Shown: piece by piece, positions 1 through 12,599 of the stretch | Layout: each line of letters starts with the position of its first letter | Position numbering within the stretch: the first letter of the stretch is position 1 | Assembly: GCA_030533445.1 (NCBI GenBank) | Contig: CM060072.1 | Span: 19,533,767 to 19,597,766, forward strand | DNA length: 64,000 nucleotides | Source: Cyprinodon diabolis | Taxonomy: Eukaryota; Chordata; Actinopteri; Cyprinodontiformes; Cyprinodontidae | Reading direction: 5' to 3' | Translations under genes and position numbers: made by a program | The notes under the pieces: model-generated | The model's database searches: none | Told to the model about the DNA's origin: nothing | The model's input: the letters and a program-made list of their open reading frames with translations, nothing else

Positions 1-1499
1 ACTGCTACAGCTGCTGACAGTCTGAGGGACTTCACACTAGAAAATACAGAGAGAATGTGTTAGGAAAAGAATGAAAAGAGGCACAAACACACTAAAGGTT
101 AGTAGGATTTATGACCTAATCAGAAAATGACAGTAATTGAGAGTTAAGCTGTGACTCATACATAAAATATTTTTTTCTTTTATACTTTTCATCATACATC
201 TCAAATTAACAATCCAGATTCAAAGATGAATTAATATATAGAATAGAAAATCCCTTTACTGTCCCACAGTGGGGAAATTGTAGATATAAACACTGTAAAT
301 AACTTATGATTTTTCTAAATTGGCATAAACTGAACTTAAAATCCCCTAAGCACTGTTTGACAAAATATATTAGACATTGGAAGGTAAAATTAAATTTTCT
401 TTAAAAAATCCTATTCACTAATGTTTAACCATTAGTAACCATCCAGCCAACAATGTTTGGATGATTTCACATTTCATAAACAAAACAGATTTTAAAACAG
501 GTCAAAGGATGAATGTTGTTCTGGATATTGTAAAAATGTAGCATAAGAGATAAATGTTTAGTTAAATTAAATTCTAATCTTTAAACCATAATCCGGGTAT
601 TTTTTGTATAAAAATTAAAGATGAAGAGAATGAAGAGCTTTGATCCAAACAACAACCTTATTAACATACATGTAAGTCAAACGAGGTGTATAACCCAAAT
701 TAAAAATGTTTTAAATAACTTTTAATGAAGCACAAGCTAACCAATGTATAATGCAAACTGGGCCAATACTTCTTATTTTCTCATGGTCTCAGGACGACTC
801 ATTATGATCACATTAATGAGCAGCCAGTTAGTTCATGAGAAAAAGAAAACCAACAATTCCTTCATTAAATGTGAATATATCCATGTTTTACCAAAGCTTA
901 TAGTTCTAAAATTCCAATTTTAACTGGAGCAGTAGGATGTTTATTACTGTATGTGATTACTGGGTTTCTATTGAATGGTAGCATTTCAAAAACAAATGCC
1001 TGGTGGCTTTTAGAAGCATTTATTTTGCTATGCTGTTAATTGTAATCTTATAATGTACCATGTTTATGAGTTAAACATTAGCACTAATTTTCCACTTAAG
1101 GTTAAAGTAAAAATAACATTGTTAAAACCAAGAAAGAGGAGCACATTATCCCATTTCTAAAATCCTTACACTGCTCAACTGTATCTCAGAGAACCCACTT
1201 TAACATGCTTTGGTTAGTCTATGAATCACTGAATGGCTTAGAATCAAAAAATATTTGTTGTTAGTTTATTAAGCTCCCTTCTAGATTAAGTCCACTAAAA
1301 TAAACTCCTAGAAAACAGCAAATGTGCAAAAATTACTAAGTTCATTTAAACCAAGTTAAAAAAAAATTTTTTTATTGCTTTTGCATATTTTATTTAAACA
1401 ATTGTTTAAATTAATTGACACACGGTTCATTTAAGTTTGTGGCCCAGCTTTTCTTTCTCTCTGTTATGCTACTGCAAAGAACTTTTCTCTGCTTTTCTC
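1..1499. other. AT-rich unique sequence, no gene seen
   Basis: No coding or RNA signal is visible. The only recognisable item is a fish repeat-tail motif near the start (listed separately). Confidence 0.5.
241..283 (+). repeat. Interspersed-repeat tail fragment (GTCCCACAgTGGGGAAATT type)
   Basis: Short fragment of the form 'gaatagaa..tccctttactgtcccac..ggggaaatt'. Near-identical words occur at 10748-10794 (plus) and 49018-49064 (minus), so it is dispersed. I take it to be the 3' end of a fish non-LTR element; the parent is not determined. Confidence 0.55.
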
Positions 1500-1985
1500 C
1501 CCTTTAAGCCAACAGCTGACAAAGAGTTGCCATTCCATCAAGCTCCTGAGCACCATCACTGATCAGGACCTCAAGTGGAAGCTGAACATCACCTCGCTCA
1601 TCAAAAAGACACAGCGGTGAATTTACCTCCTGTGGCAGCTGAACAAGTTCAGCCGGCCAACAACGATGATTGTGCACCTCTATTCCACCATTACTGAACC
1701 CAGTCTCTCCTCAATGCCATCTGGTGTGCTGCCACCACCAGGGACGAGGGCAGGCTGCAGTGTATCATTCACTCTGCAAAGGATGTTTATTTGCAATCTT
1801 CCTTTTCTTCAAAAACTCTAAAACCTCCAACTAAGAGGCGAGTAAGTGAGATTGCAGCTGACCCCTCCCATCCTGGACACAAACTTTTTCAGCTCCCACC
1901 TCTGGCAGGTGCAGTACATTGATCAGTAACCTCCCACCAAAAGAACAGCTTCTCTCCATGTGCATCTAGCCTCATCATTTAGTGA
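1500..1985 (+). mobile_element. Decayed LINE remnant (reverse transcriptase C-terminal region)
   Basis: Conceptual translation with frameshifts gives residues typical of the C-terminal part of fish L2/CR1/Rex-like LINE ORF2 proteins: 'DLKWKLNITSLIKKTQR' then a stop (TGA at about 1618), 'LWQLNKF', and in another frame 'ATTRDEGRLQCIIHSAK'. A later stretch reads like the usual 'DPSHPGHKLF' block. No start codon, catalytic YADD-type motif or flanking duplication is visible, so this is a 5'-truncated, mutated copy with no expected function. The clade assignment is from motif memory and is uncertain; the presence of LINE ORF2-derived sequence is fairly secure. Confidence 0.65.
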
Positions 1986-3469
1986 CCCCTTTCTCAGAAC
2001 TAGATGTGTTTTTGTACTATTCTTTCTTTTTGAGCTTTGCCAACTCCTTCCTACTTTACACGTGCTGCGTCATATATTACCTAATAGGTTCTTACCATGT
2101 TTTATAAAATTGTCAAAGTATATGAAATGTATGAAAACTTTTGCTTATTCAGTCAGTATATGTTTCAGTCGGAATAATAAATTGTTGACATATAGGGATT
2201 CATATTGTTAAAATATACTTATCTCTACATGTTTAGGAAAGATCCTCTTGATACAAGAGAAAATCCAGGTTTTAACGAAAATGGCCACTTATCAATAAAT
2301 CGTTATTCCATCGATAAGATCAATTAATCGTAAACTTGCATTCCTATTGCGGAAGCCCCCTAGCGTAAAATCGTGTCAGGTGTGATCATCACCATTAAAT
2401 TTGAATGAGTGTTAAATGCCACAATCTCGTCTGACACAATTTTCTGACTGATGAGACGCAAAATCGGATTCGGTGTGTCCAGGCCTCAAGAGATTTAGAT
2501 CCAATCAGGGCTCTACTTTCTAGCAGTTTAGCTTAATAGACAGAGGCAAAAACCGCACCAACCTGCTGCTTCAGAGTGGAGGGGAGATGGTGTCCAAAGG
2601 CGGAAACAGCTGATTAATGCAGAACATACTCATCAAAGCGTATATTTAATGCAGTTTAATGATTACATTAATGAAGTTTGACAATGCATATTTTATAAAT
2701 AATTTTACAAAAAACAGGGTAGTTTTAGCCTCCCTAATAGATAGATATAGATAGATATATAGATAGATAGACAAATGCATTTTTAATCTCCATTTAAAGC
2801 GACCAAGGCTTTCAGCATCTTTAATCATTTCCCAATGTCATCATACACATTTCATAAACTATATAGTATACCACTTGTTTTGAATATTTTGGTACTGGAA
2901 AAAACATGAAAACAGTAATTTAATAAGCATTAACCTTTAGAAATTATGAACATCCAAAGTCCCCAGGAAATATCTACCCTCTATGATATGCATTGTGTAA
3001 AAACCAACAACATTTAACCTTAGGCTTGTTATCTGACCAATAAACTTTTTATATATATTTAGGATCAAATATAGTTTTCCCCAGATTATCCATGCATGGG
3101 CAAATCATGAAACTCCCACACATACTAACTCCAACTTGGGCATGTATGAGCTGTATTTCCATGCTGCATAATAAAAGTTGCAGTAGAATTTGCAGTAGCC
3201 TGCTTTTAAACATTCCGCGTTGGGGATTGCAGTATGGTTAAACCAGCCTATTATGCATTTTAAACAACTTGTGTTTGCGTAAAGGTCACAGAAAATGTTC
3301 AGGTCTATTGAACGCGCTCTGCAGTAAACAGTTTTAAATATAGAAACTGTAAAACACACCTTTAGGTTGTTGAGCATCCGGACTTCTGCCAAGAAGATAC
3401 ATTTTCTTCTTTAGAGAAAATCATAAAACAGTTCTCCTTAACTTCTTCAATGCAGTGCAGATGTGCCGC
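1986..3469. other. Unique sequence, nothing coding
   Basis: Contains a GATA microsatellite (2736-2771) and a patch at about 2280-2480 with several CGAT words and a short imperfect inverted repeat (see findings). No ORF with recognisable content. Confidence 0.45.
2736..2771. repeat. (GATA)n microsatellite, imperfect
   Basis: Short run of TAGA/GATA units with interruptions. Confidence 0.85.
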
Positions 3470-3965
3470 TGTTGATTTATAAGAAGCGCCTCCTTGTTGG
3501 AATTTTTGTGCCACTTCGTCTTTATCCTGTTTATCCTGCTTCAGTCTGCATCCTCCACTCTTTTCTGGACACTTTACCGCACTTCTGAATGCGTCCTGAT
3601 CCAGAGCATTTTCATTTCCATTCGGTATCAATGCGCGTCAAAACACCGCATTCAGCTCACCGCGCAAACCAAGAAGAGGAAGGAGAAAAAAAAAAAATAG
3701 GGAAAAGAGAAACGAGTTTCAAGGGTAGATCAAACCTAGTTGTGCAACATCTCGACCTCGGGGTAATTTCCACCGATATGCTTCCCTGATCGACTTAATC
3801 CACCTGTTGGGGGTGAATGAAGATGAAACCGCTCCAGAGCGCTCCTGGAAATGAACGCAGAGTATCCAGATGCCTGGCAGGCGATCTGCAGTGGGAGAGC
3901 TGCTGCAAACGGGTCGTGCGCACTTGGAGACACTGAACAGAGTGGAACTGCAATTGGGAGACAAA
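3470..3965. promoter_or_regulatory. CpG-rich unique segment, possible promoter or 5' exon
   Basis: By eye this half-kilobase holds more than 20 CpG dinucleotides and is much less AT-rich than the flanking kilobases, which are CpG-poor. It contains no recognisable transposon sequence. A purine-rich run (AAGAAGAGGAAGGAG then polyA) lies at about 3671-3697. On the minus strand an open stretch at 3362-3631 ends next to AAAG/GTGTGT, which resembles a splice donor, but it lacks an ATG start and resembles no protein I know. A first exon or promoter of a host gene is possible; an old degraded repeat is the alternative. Confidence 0.3.
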
Positions 3966-4395
3966 TAACCTACTAAGACAAATTATTTTTAGGCTTTACA
4001 GCTGCCTCTTGTTATTTAAAATAAACTAAAGTGTTGATCATTGATAAAAAACTAGTTGAATCAATTGGTGCAGGATATATTATGCTTGACATCTCAAAGG
4101 AGTATATTTTAAAGGTGCATATCAGTTATAATGATTAGAAAGTACATTTACTTTAAATGAAAAAAAGATTATATTTGAAATCTAAATTTATTCAAATTCA
4201 AAACAACAGATTCAGTTTATCAGCGAGCAAAACATATTGCAAATAAAAAAACAGATTTTTAGATGACAGCAAAACATTTCATTACCCCACACAAGTTAAA
4301 ATTATATGGATTTTCAAAGTAATATTGTTTTCCACTTTGGAAAGCAAGACAGGATTCTCTTAGGAGAAAAAAAAAGACAACACATAAATGTTTCA
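3966..4395. other. AT-rich spacer, nothing seen
   Basis: No ORF, repeat or motif that I can support. Confidence 0.45.
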
Positions 4396-4400
4396 AAAAG

Positions 4401-4912
4401 TGTCAGGATTTGGTGGTGGTTTGTTGACCCAAATGCAGAAGCAGGGAGGCAGAGGTGATTTTCTTGTGGGTTTAATGTAAGGTTACCTGGACACAGAGGC
4501 AGGAAATCCAAAAATCCAAACATGAAAACAAAGTCAAAACAAACCAGAAACCATGGAGACATCAGGGGGGATACTATCACCAGAAGGAAGGCTCAGAGAG
4601 ACGGAGTTGGAGGAAGTTAGACGAGAAACCAGCACTGAAGAACTGCACAGAGACATTATTTATGGGAGACTGAAACAAAGGGAGAGCTAACGAGCAGATT
4701 GGGAACAGGTGTGAGCACAGCAGAAACAAGAAAGTAGCAAGGAAAAAAAGGAGAACTCAAGAGGGCAACAGAGGGCAACAAATAAAAACCTGAGAACTGA
4801 AAATAACCAGAAAACACAACAAAATAAGAATGATACCACAAAAACTAGAAAGCATTGAACAAGGTAAAACAGAATACACAAAAGAAAACATAACAAAACC
4901 AAGACTATAACA
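4401..4912 (-). mobile_element. Solo LTR (Ty3/gypsy-like), minus strand
   Basis: Read on the minus strand the 512-bp unit begins TGTTATAGTC and ends CCTGACA, the TG...CA form of an LTR. It is flanked by a direct 5-bp duplication AAAAG (4396-4400 and 4913-4917), as expected for integrase-mediated insertion. The minus-strand text carries a CCCATAAATA TATA-like box and, near its end, 'GCATTTGGGTC', a word shared with the LTR at 12811-13256, so both are probably related families. No internal retroviral genes are present, so this is the product of LTR-LTR recombination. Confidence 0.8.
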
Positions 4913-4917
4913 AAAAG

Positions 4918-7900
4918 AAAGTTATTTTCAGTTTAAAAACAAGATTTTTTTTATCTTTCTGTATGATCATAGAAAAAAAATCACTGTTTTTTATTAATCA
5001 CAACAATTACCGTTTTTTATACCTTCTTACCATTTTTTCAAAGCTTTCATATATTGTATGGTTAATCAGTGGCATATGAAATGCTAAAAAGTCTCCTACA
5101 CTGATACAGTATATATATAATTAGAGACCATGTACAAACACCTTGTAGATGACATAGCTTTTCAAATCATTATTGAAAATTATATATTATATCATTGAGT
5201 ATTTTAATCTGATCAAATCTTTACATTTTTAATCAACTGTTAAGCGACCCTTCACCCTCGTTAACCCTTGTAGGACCATTCTAACATAATCTGTGAGAAG
5301 CAGTCTAAGACGAGGAAGTCCATTTCCCAGGCATTTGCTATTTCACACCTTTCAGGATGCCACTGCCCCTGCTTTTTCTACTTCACTTCTTTCTTTCCCA
5401 CAACTTTTCATTAATATAATTGGATATTTTTAAGTAGTCAGCTCCTTTGGCAGTGACCCACCAAAGGAGTAACTCACATAGACCTTGTAGAGATTTTGCT
5501 GGGAAAATTAAAATTTAGAATAATGGGTCTTACCATTTAAAAGAGTTAAAAATAAACCACAAAACAGCGCTAAATCGGAGGCAAGAAGATATTTCAAGAC
5601 CTGACATGGAGAGAGAATTTGCCCATGCATGTAGAGTTCATAAACCATCTTGAATAATCAGTGTGTCTATGCGTTTTATAGCTTCAATACGTTTATGGTA
5701 TGACAGCAAGGAGTTAAAATCAAGCTATCTCTCTGCCTCTTGATCACACTTAAAATAACTGTTATGGATGACAGTGAATATCAGGCTTACTGAAAAAGCC
5801 TTAAGGAAGAGACTTGACTGAGACAGCTCCCATTCCAACTGATTTATTCATCAGTGAACTACTTTTCACATTCAAGTCGAGTAAAGTTACATTATGGCAG
5901 ACTGCTTCAAACAAGCTAGTTAACATAATGCTCTCTCTTTCTGTTTTCCAACCGGTTAATGTTGTATTTTTGTGCTAATGATGTCTGATGCTGTTGAATG
6001 TCTCCAGACATGTTTACATAGTCTCCTGGCCAGATCCATTCCTTCTCTTTGTGTATACTGAAGGGTGACTGGATGTTGGCAGAGCATGAAGTTGTACTCA
6101 AGGTTCAGTCCCAATCAAATGTCACAGAGGACACATTTTTGGAAAAGGAAAACCTTTGATTGTTACTGTTTGCATGGAGGCAGTACATTTGCTAAAACAG
6201 GCTGGACAGAAAACAATGAAATAATATTTTTCTTTCTCTTTAAGCCTAATCTCTCATACTAAAACCACATTTTGTTTTGACAAATCGCGCAATAAGACTC
6301 AACAATATATATATATATATTTTTCTGTTCTGGATTTTAAATGATCCGATAATGCTGTAGACTTTAAACCCACACTTCATTTTGTATTTTCTTAAATCTC
6401 ATTTCCTCAACAGATCAAGTGTCGAGATGTATTATAATTTTTTTATGTCCTACCATGCTAACATGAAAAAATTGTGTTAAAGTAACTAAATATGATTAAG
6501 TAGATGCCAAAAACAGTTGAATTATTTTTCCTGTGTGTTCTCTGCTTTATGAAACTATAAATCTAAATCCAAACGGAACAGAAATATTCAGTTGCTGGTC
6601 AGTTTGTCGTGTACTTGCAGTTTTGTTCCTGTTGCAGCCTTTCTGAAAAGGTTGGGTACAAAGTTCTCTGAAAAGGACTAGTCAATGACAATGCACCAAA
6701 GTCTTAACCTACTAGACAAAAAAGACATGTACAGTATTTTTAACTGCAATGGGAAAAATGAAATTCAAATGGTTGTAATAAATACCTTCTCATAAATATC
6801 TAAGATTAAAAATATGTTTCTTATAGAAAGTCTTGCTTTTTTTAACCACTGGGAATTAGTGAACTCAGTTAAATATGTGACTTAGTTTTTTAGATTTTAT
6901 TATTAATCAGGGCAACTTTTTCTATTTCTTCTTTTATTTCATAAAACACACATCAAAACCCACAGACATGAGTAGAGCACTACAGGATTAGTACTATCAA
7001 CATGAACACTATAAATACAACCTTATTCATTATCACTACTAGCATTGCTGTTTTCAAGCGTTTTTATTTTGGCAAAAGATTAAAATATTAGCATCTGTTA
7101 GCATTTTGATTTAAAGTAGTCTCTTTACTACATGATAGCTAGATTTTAACTTTTTTTATTTCTGTTGTGACTGAATCTTAAAATATTCTCTCTAAAAAAA
7201 AATTTAAATCCTTAGCCGAGATATAAAGATAAAGAGGGCTCCAGGATATAGACATTTTTAAAAACACTGGGTATTTCTTTACCTAAATGCTGAGTTTATG
7301 CTGATGGGACAAATTTTATCTAAAGAGGTTATGAGTTCGAGCCCCACTCCCACTATGGCTCACTTAGCAGGACCCTTAACCTCTAATTCCTCTCCAATGT
7401 AAAATCAATAAAGTTCAATTATTATTTAAAAGTTGCTGTTTGCGTCGCTCATACAAGCTTACTTTCCAAAAGAAGACCTAGAAAAAGAACATTCTCCAAT
7501 ATACCTTTAAGTATCTTCTAAAAAAAAAAATTTTATTTGATTTTTTAAAAAGAATTTGTATTGCATCTGAATCTAAAAACAACAAAAAAGATGGGCTCTG
7601 GGCTCTTGCTCTTCCATCATTTTGGACTGTCTTTCTTTCAAAAGGACTTCAAATCAGAAAAACAAAAACAAAACAACATGTCTTTATTTCTGGGATCGTA
7701 ATCCACCCACCACTACTGTAGCCTAAATCCAACTCAGGGGACTGTTATAAACTTAGAATGAACTGGGTTCTTATCTGATTATGAGACAAGTATAAGGTGT
7801 GAAGAAACAAAGCAAGTACAATGGATGCAGCAGAAAAGACTAATGTATTTCTATCTGAGAAATATGTTGATCAACATCCTGAGTCTATTAACAAGGTAAG

Positions 7901-8495
7901 CATGATGTGTTAGCTTGGCTTATATTTTAAGCACTAATAGTCTGCCTCTAAGGACTGTAACTGAAAGCTTAGTGTTCTGTCTTGGGTTTCCCCCATATGC
8001 CCTATTACACATTGGAATTCAGGGAGTTGTAAGTCAATTACTTTTTGTTCTTCCACTTCAGTGTCGTATATTAATTTATATTCAAGTTATTTTAACCTTA
8101 AAATTAATTATTTACCTTAGACTGTCTAAGTCAGTATATATGGTAATGGCTTTGGGAAGAAAGCCTAGTCTGCATGTACTGTAGTCTTTATATTACCAAC
8201 AATCTCAAAAGCCTCTGACTAAAGACACCATCTTTTTGCACTAATGTCATGTGAGGAGGATGCTCAAAGTTGTTTTTGGAATCAGCCTTATTTGCACAAT
8301 GAGCTCCAGAGGCTTCAAAGCAGAACCAAGATCAGAGTCTGTTGTCTTTATCGACTTACGTAATCAGCCTTTTCCAGTCAGTGGCTCTGATGTTGCCTCC
8401 CCAACAGATGATGACAAAAGAGACTCCACTCTCCACAGCATTCTTTTTGAAGTGTTAGATGATGTTTCTGCTAACCCAATAACCAGCCAAATATG
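4918..8495. other. AT-rich unique sequence
   Basis: No host exon supported. It includes short AT and homopolymer runs (for example about 6304-6321) and one possible SINE fragment (7325-7425). The GTG-initiated open frame at 8251-8505 has no recognisable content. Confidence 0.45.
7325..7425 (+). repeat. Possible tRNA-derived SINE fragment
   Basis: Contains GAGTTCGAGCCCC at about 7332-7344, close to an RNA polymerase III B box (GGTTCGANNCC), followed by text typical of fish SINE bodies. No convincing A box lies upstream and no flanking duplication is seen, so this is at best a truncated copy. Confidence 0.3.
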
Positions 8496-8499
8496 GTGT

Positions 8500-9050
8500 G
8501 CTTAAAGGTTTATGAAGAGTTTGTCAAGGTGATCTGGCAGCCTGTGCAGACATGTGAACTGGTGATAGGCCAAACAGAGTGGTAGCAGGATTAAGTGTGT
8601 GATGATTGAACTGGTTGGAGGCAGGCGTTATACAGGCGGATGAAGACTGAAAAGGCAGTACGAAGTCTTGGAGCAGATAAATGATTGCTGCGAGGCAGGC
8701 ATGGTGCAGACTGAAGGCAGATAGAACAAAGTCATAGGAGGCAGAGCAGTCCAGGATGTGACCAGAGTCAGAGAACAGGTGGGTTTCCCTCAAAAATCCC
8801 TCGAAGGAACCTTATGTGGGCAAGGAAGAGACAATCTGGGAAGACGGACAGAGGGACAGAGAGAGGCAGGTATTAATAGGAAGGATTACAGCTATGAGGA
8901 ATAAGGGTGTTTAGGTGAATAGCAGGTGGAACTGCTTACTCAGTACTCACTAAAGGTGTGAAGCAAAGTAGAGATTCTTAAGCAGAAAGACAGCTCAAAA
9001 AGCATTCAAACAGGCAGGCTTCATAACAACATGATCTGTAGCATCTTACT
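8500..9050. repeat. Repeat-like purine-rich segment, possibly minus-strand LTR
   Basis: The GGCAGGC/GAGACAATCTGGGAAGAC/GGCAGGTATTAATAGG wording resembles the minus strand of fish LTRs, in which TATTAATA would be a TATA box. Ends and target duplication could not be found, so the call rests on composition and resemblance only. Confidence 0.3.
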
Positions 9051-9426
9051 ACAAAGACTGAAGACAGTGGTGGAGCCAGAGGGTTGGCTGGGGTAGTAAT
9101 TGCCACCCCAAAAGAAATCCATGCCACCCCTGTTGCTACCCAGCTGAAAACATTAAACTTTAGGAATCTTACAGACATTTGCGAAGAAAACTTGAATGCA
9201 TCCTCACACATGCAGGCTTCTGGTACACATTTCATTGGTTAAGCTGACATGCAGTTCTTTCATGCTCAAAACTGCCCCCAAACAGAACGCGCAGCGGCAC
9301 ACAGGATCAATGAAAAGCATTTCCTTTGCCGGTATGCACGTTTATTGGTATTAAATTAAACAAAGTGCTGTTTTAACGGGAAGTAAGGGCGATGTTCCAC
9401 CACAGTGCTTGTGATTAATATTACCT

Positions 9427-10335
9427 ATGCGTATTACTAGTCTCATGACTGGTTCTGCTGCCCAGTGGCTTGATGTTCAAAACAAATGTACCCACATGAA
9501 AAGCCTAGGGAACATCAGAAACTTACAGATGTTAGGTGGACTTGCAGGTACATGGCATGTCATTTCACAAGAGAAGAATAGTGGAGACAGGAAAATAGAA
9601 TCAATGGGTCCTTTACCTCAAATTGACCTACAGTTTATAGGACTTTTGTTTACTTTTTGTAAAGTGTTTGGGGATGTTAAAATCCTATCTGGCATGCTCC
9701 AAACCAGAAGTTTTGGGCTGGTTAGGGCCTGAAATGTGGTTGGTTCCCTTACAGACACATTAAAACACGTTAAGACGTCATAGTACATTTGGTCACTGTA
9801 GCACAAAACAAAAGACGGCCAAAGACCAATTCCAAATTTCAGGACTCACTTTTAATGAGAACTGTTGGACAGAGGCACTGTAAGTTTGAAAATAATGAAG
9901 AGTTATATAGAAGTATTTTCTATCAGGTACTTGTTAGAGAGGAAATTTTCCAAAAAGAAATGTGTTATAATGGAAGGACAGCAGTCTCTTGACCTGAAAA
10001 GCCCACCATTCCTAAAAGAGGAGCCTCTGCTTGCGTTGGGGAAAACATTTGAGTCAGACTTCGAGGACCTTAAGTATGAGCTTTATTAAACAAGACCGCT
10101 TCTTTTAAGAAGGGAGAAAAGTGGAGACAGACCAGCTTCTCTCCTTGAGTTTGTTGTGTTTTCGGAAGCTTACTAAGAGGTTTTCCATTAACTTTTTAGG
10201 CTTGGTTGTGTGTTCCAGTTAGCACTGCATCCTGCAAAAGAAGTTTCTCTGTCCTTATATGAATAAAACCCCACCTTAGGTCAACAATGGCAGATGATAG
10301 ATTAAGTCACCTGCACATAGTGTTAAGTCAAGGAG
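9427..10335 (+). pseudogene. hAT transposase remnant (middle and C-terminal parts)
   Basis: Three frames contribute. An open frame at 9427-9732 contains 'FCKVFGDVKILSGMLQ', which resembles the middle of hAT/ZMYM-like transposases. An open frame at 9865-10089 has the charged run 'FESDFEDLKYELY'. At about 10206-10330 another frame reads 'VPVSTASCKRSFSVL', a TGA stop (10259-10261), then 'IKPHLRSTMADDRLSHL', which is the hAT C-terminal dimerisation motif (usually PVSTASCERSFS...LRSTM..ERL). The usual glutamate of CERSF is lysine here. The N-terminal BED zinc finger and complete catalytic core are not recognisable. No active protein can be made. Confidence 0.75.
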
Positions 10336-10747
10336 GGCAAATTCCCTAAATATGGCAGACTCTGCTTCATATCACCAGAACCGCAGAATTTTGTTGTTGT
10401 GATTGTTTTTGTGAACTTGGTGTTGGCATAACACTGGGCAGTGGTTAACTATTGTCAGTTTTAAAGGCTGTATGTTTTTTTTTTTTTCTTGTTCTATTAT
10501 TCTTCTTCTTGTGGAACACATTTAAATATGTACAACTGCTTGTCCTGCCTTGTTGTGACAGGTCCAAATTTAACTCAAATTTAACTGTTTACTATTGGAT
10601 TTGGTAGTCCAAGGACCACATTGAGTACTTGTTTCTTTCCATTTTTTGCTGTATAGTTAATATATAATACATTGTAAAGTACCTACCTGTATACATTTTG
10701 GAAAATAAACAGCTTTCAATATAAGTTTTGTGGAAAAGAACCCTTTA

Positions 10748-10794
10748 TAGAATAGAATATAAAATCCCTTTATTGTCCCACAATGGGGAAATTC
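10748..10794 (+). repeat. Interspersed-repeat tail fragment inside hAT element
   Basis: Same word as at 241-283: 'agaatagaatataaaatccc' followed by TGTCCCACAATGGGGAAATT. Confidence 0.6.
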
Positions 10795-10875
10795 TGGTGT
10801 TTACAGGAGCAAAATATACCTTGCCAACACTTTGCCACCCATTTTTCAAAATCTAGCTCCGGCACTGACTGAAGA

Positions 10876-12599
10876 ACCTAACATTTTGTAAGAAGTACAT
10901 TCTGCTCTGTCCCTTCTTATAAACAGCTTCACTGTTACACCTCCAGTTCTGTCTGTTGTTAGGGTAAACAGAGAGATATGCACCCCCCTCCAATTTCACC
11001 AGTGATGAAAGTATTGTTTGGTATACAGCTGTTCATCCTAAAATCTACAGTAATACACTTTTCTTTATTCAGATTAAAGATGAGTTAATTGTTCTCACAT
11101 CATACCACATCACCAAAGCAGAAAGGATTGATGATTTCAGGTCCTTTATAGTGCTGATAGTACACTATCTGATACATAATCTTCATCTCAGAAACTGAGG
11201 CCCAGTTTAGTGGCAGCTATTTTAGATCCTAAATGAGTAAATGAGAACAAGTTGTGTTAAGTGCACTGGAGAAATCAAACGCCATGATATTCACAGTGCC
11301 ATCTGCTAGAGGTGATACTGAGCTTGTTATAAGTGGGATGGTGAGCCTTTTCCTGAGATGAACCCAATACAGTTTGTGTTCAGTTAATTGGCTCTGTCCA
11401 GACTTACTGTGCTGTACATCCTTCTGCTTGAGCCTGTTATCTTTTTAATTTCTGATGTAACTTTTTTTTGTTGTTAAGTTGGAGCAGTAAAGAAAAAAAT
11501 AATTTATATAAGTTGGGGCAATTTTGTGCTTTATGTCCCTTTTCTTCCTCTAAACATGTTTTTAATTTGCTTCCTTATACTTCGCAATAATTCCCCCTAT
11601 AAGGGATTTTTTTTGTTTTGTTTTGTTTTTTGGGAAGTTACTTCAGATGCTCCATGGATTGTAATTGGGTAAGCAACCTACTGCTCTTGTGGAGATGCTG
11701 TTAAACACATAGTCCTTTTACAAAGTCACATACTAAGTGATGGTTTTACGATGTCCATGCAGCCGGCGGAGTGCCTTATAGTTTGTGGTTTCAAAACAAT
11801 CCCACAGGGCATCTTCCTGTGACTGTCATCTCACAGTTTTTTATTTTCGTAATAGCCTCCCTATTTACATTTCCTCCAAATAAACCTATGTACTAAAAAA
11901 CAAAAGACAAGATTATGATCTGATTTGCTAAAAAGAGGTCTTGGAACCGCAGTGTATGAATCACTACATTGTGTTAAAGAAATCCTACACTACATTCTTT
12001 TTCTATGGTAGAACAGCTGATGTGAGGCACATGGTTCAAATAACCAGCTTCTGCTGCAAGGGCATTTGGATGTTGTATCTGTAGCTTAGCAGCTACTGAG
12101 CTAATGACATCACATGCAGTCAGAAACAGCTGATGACGAAATGTGTGCTGTTGCTAAGATAACCCTGGTAGATTTTCTTGGTACATAATATAGACAACAA
12201 CCTGAAGCTATCAGTTTCATATTAGGCTGGAGATAAATTATTTCAAAGCATGATGTCTTAGATTGAACCACCTGTCTCTTTCTTTTGCCATTTCTCTTTA
12301 AATTCTTCTCAGCCGGTATGGTAAGATAGCCTGGCAGTGTGTGAGGGATAAAATCTTGTAATATACTACTACAAAGAAGTGCAACCTTATATTGTTGTGT
12401 GAAATCCTTACAACCTTCATCGCATTGTCTGTTTGAGATTAGTCCAGTTGGTATAAAAAATGGGTAGACCGTTCACTTTTAACAAAACAGATACTAAGGA
12501 GATAATTTAATCTTTTCTTAAACAACTTAGCTCAGTATATTGTGTCAAACTCATAGTCAAGTCAAGTTACTGACTTGATCAATCCATCCGACACAGTAG
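10876..12599. other. Unique sequence, no gene seen
   Basis: No ORF or repeat that I can identify apart from T-rich runs (11604-11631). Confidence 0.45.

Larger units (their letters stand above)
9065..10867 (+). mobile_element. hAT-superfamily DNA transposon, decayed
   Basis: The element starts CAGTGGTGGAGCCAGAG and ends CTAGCTCCGGCACTG, imperfect terminal inverted repeats of hAT form. It is flanked by an exact 8-bp duplication ACTGAAGA (9057-9064 and 10868-10875), the hAT signature length. The 1803-bp interior holds disconnected pieces of a transposase, ending with the C-terminal dimerisation region (separate entry). The left end carries several GCCACCCC words, a theme shared with the short element at 29412-29828. 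A repeat-tail fragment sits inside the right end (10748-10794). Stops and frameshifts make it nonautonomous today. Confidence 0.85.

Noticed and set aside
3362..3631. Minus-strand open frame in the CpG-rich segment as a host coding exon
   Set aside because: No ATG at its start, an in-frame stop just upstream, and no recognisable domain; only its position beside a donor-like GTGTGT is suggestive.
7325..7425. Functional tRNA gene
   Set aside because: Only a B-box-like word is present; no cloverleaf or A box.
8251..8505. 84-residue open frame with a hydrophobic N-terminus
   Set aside because: GTG start, no homology recognised, no splice or promoter context; likely chance.
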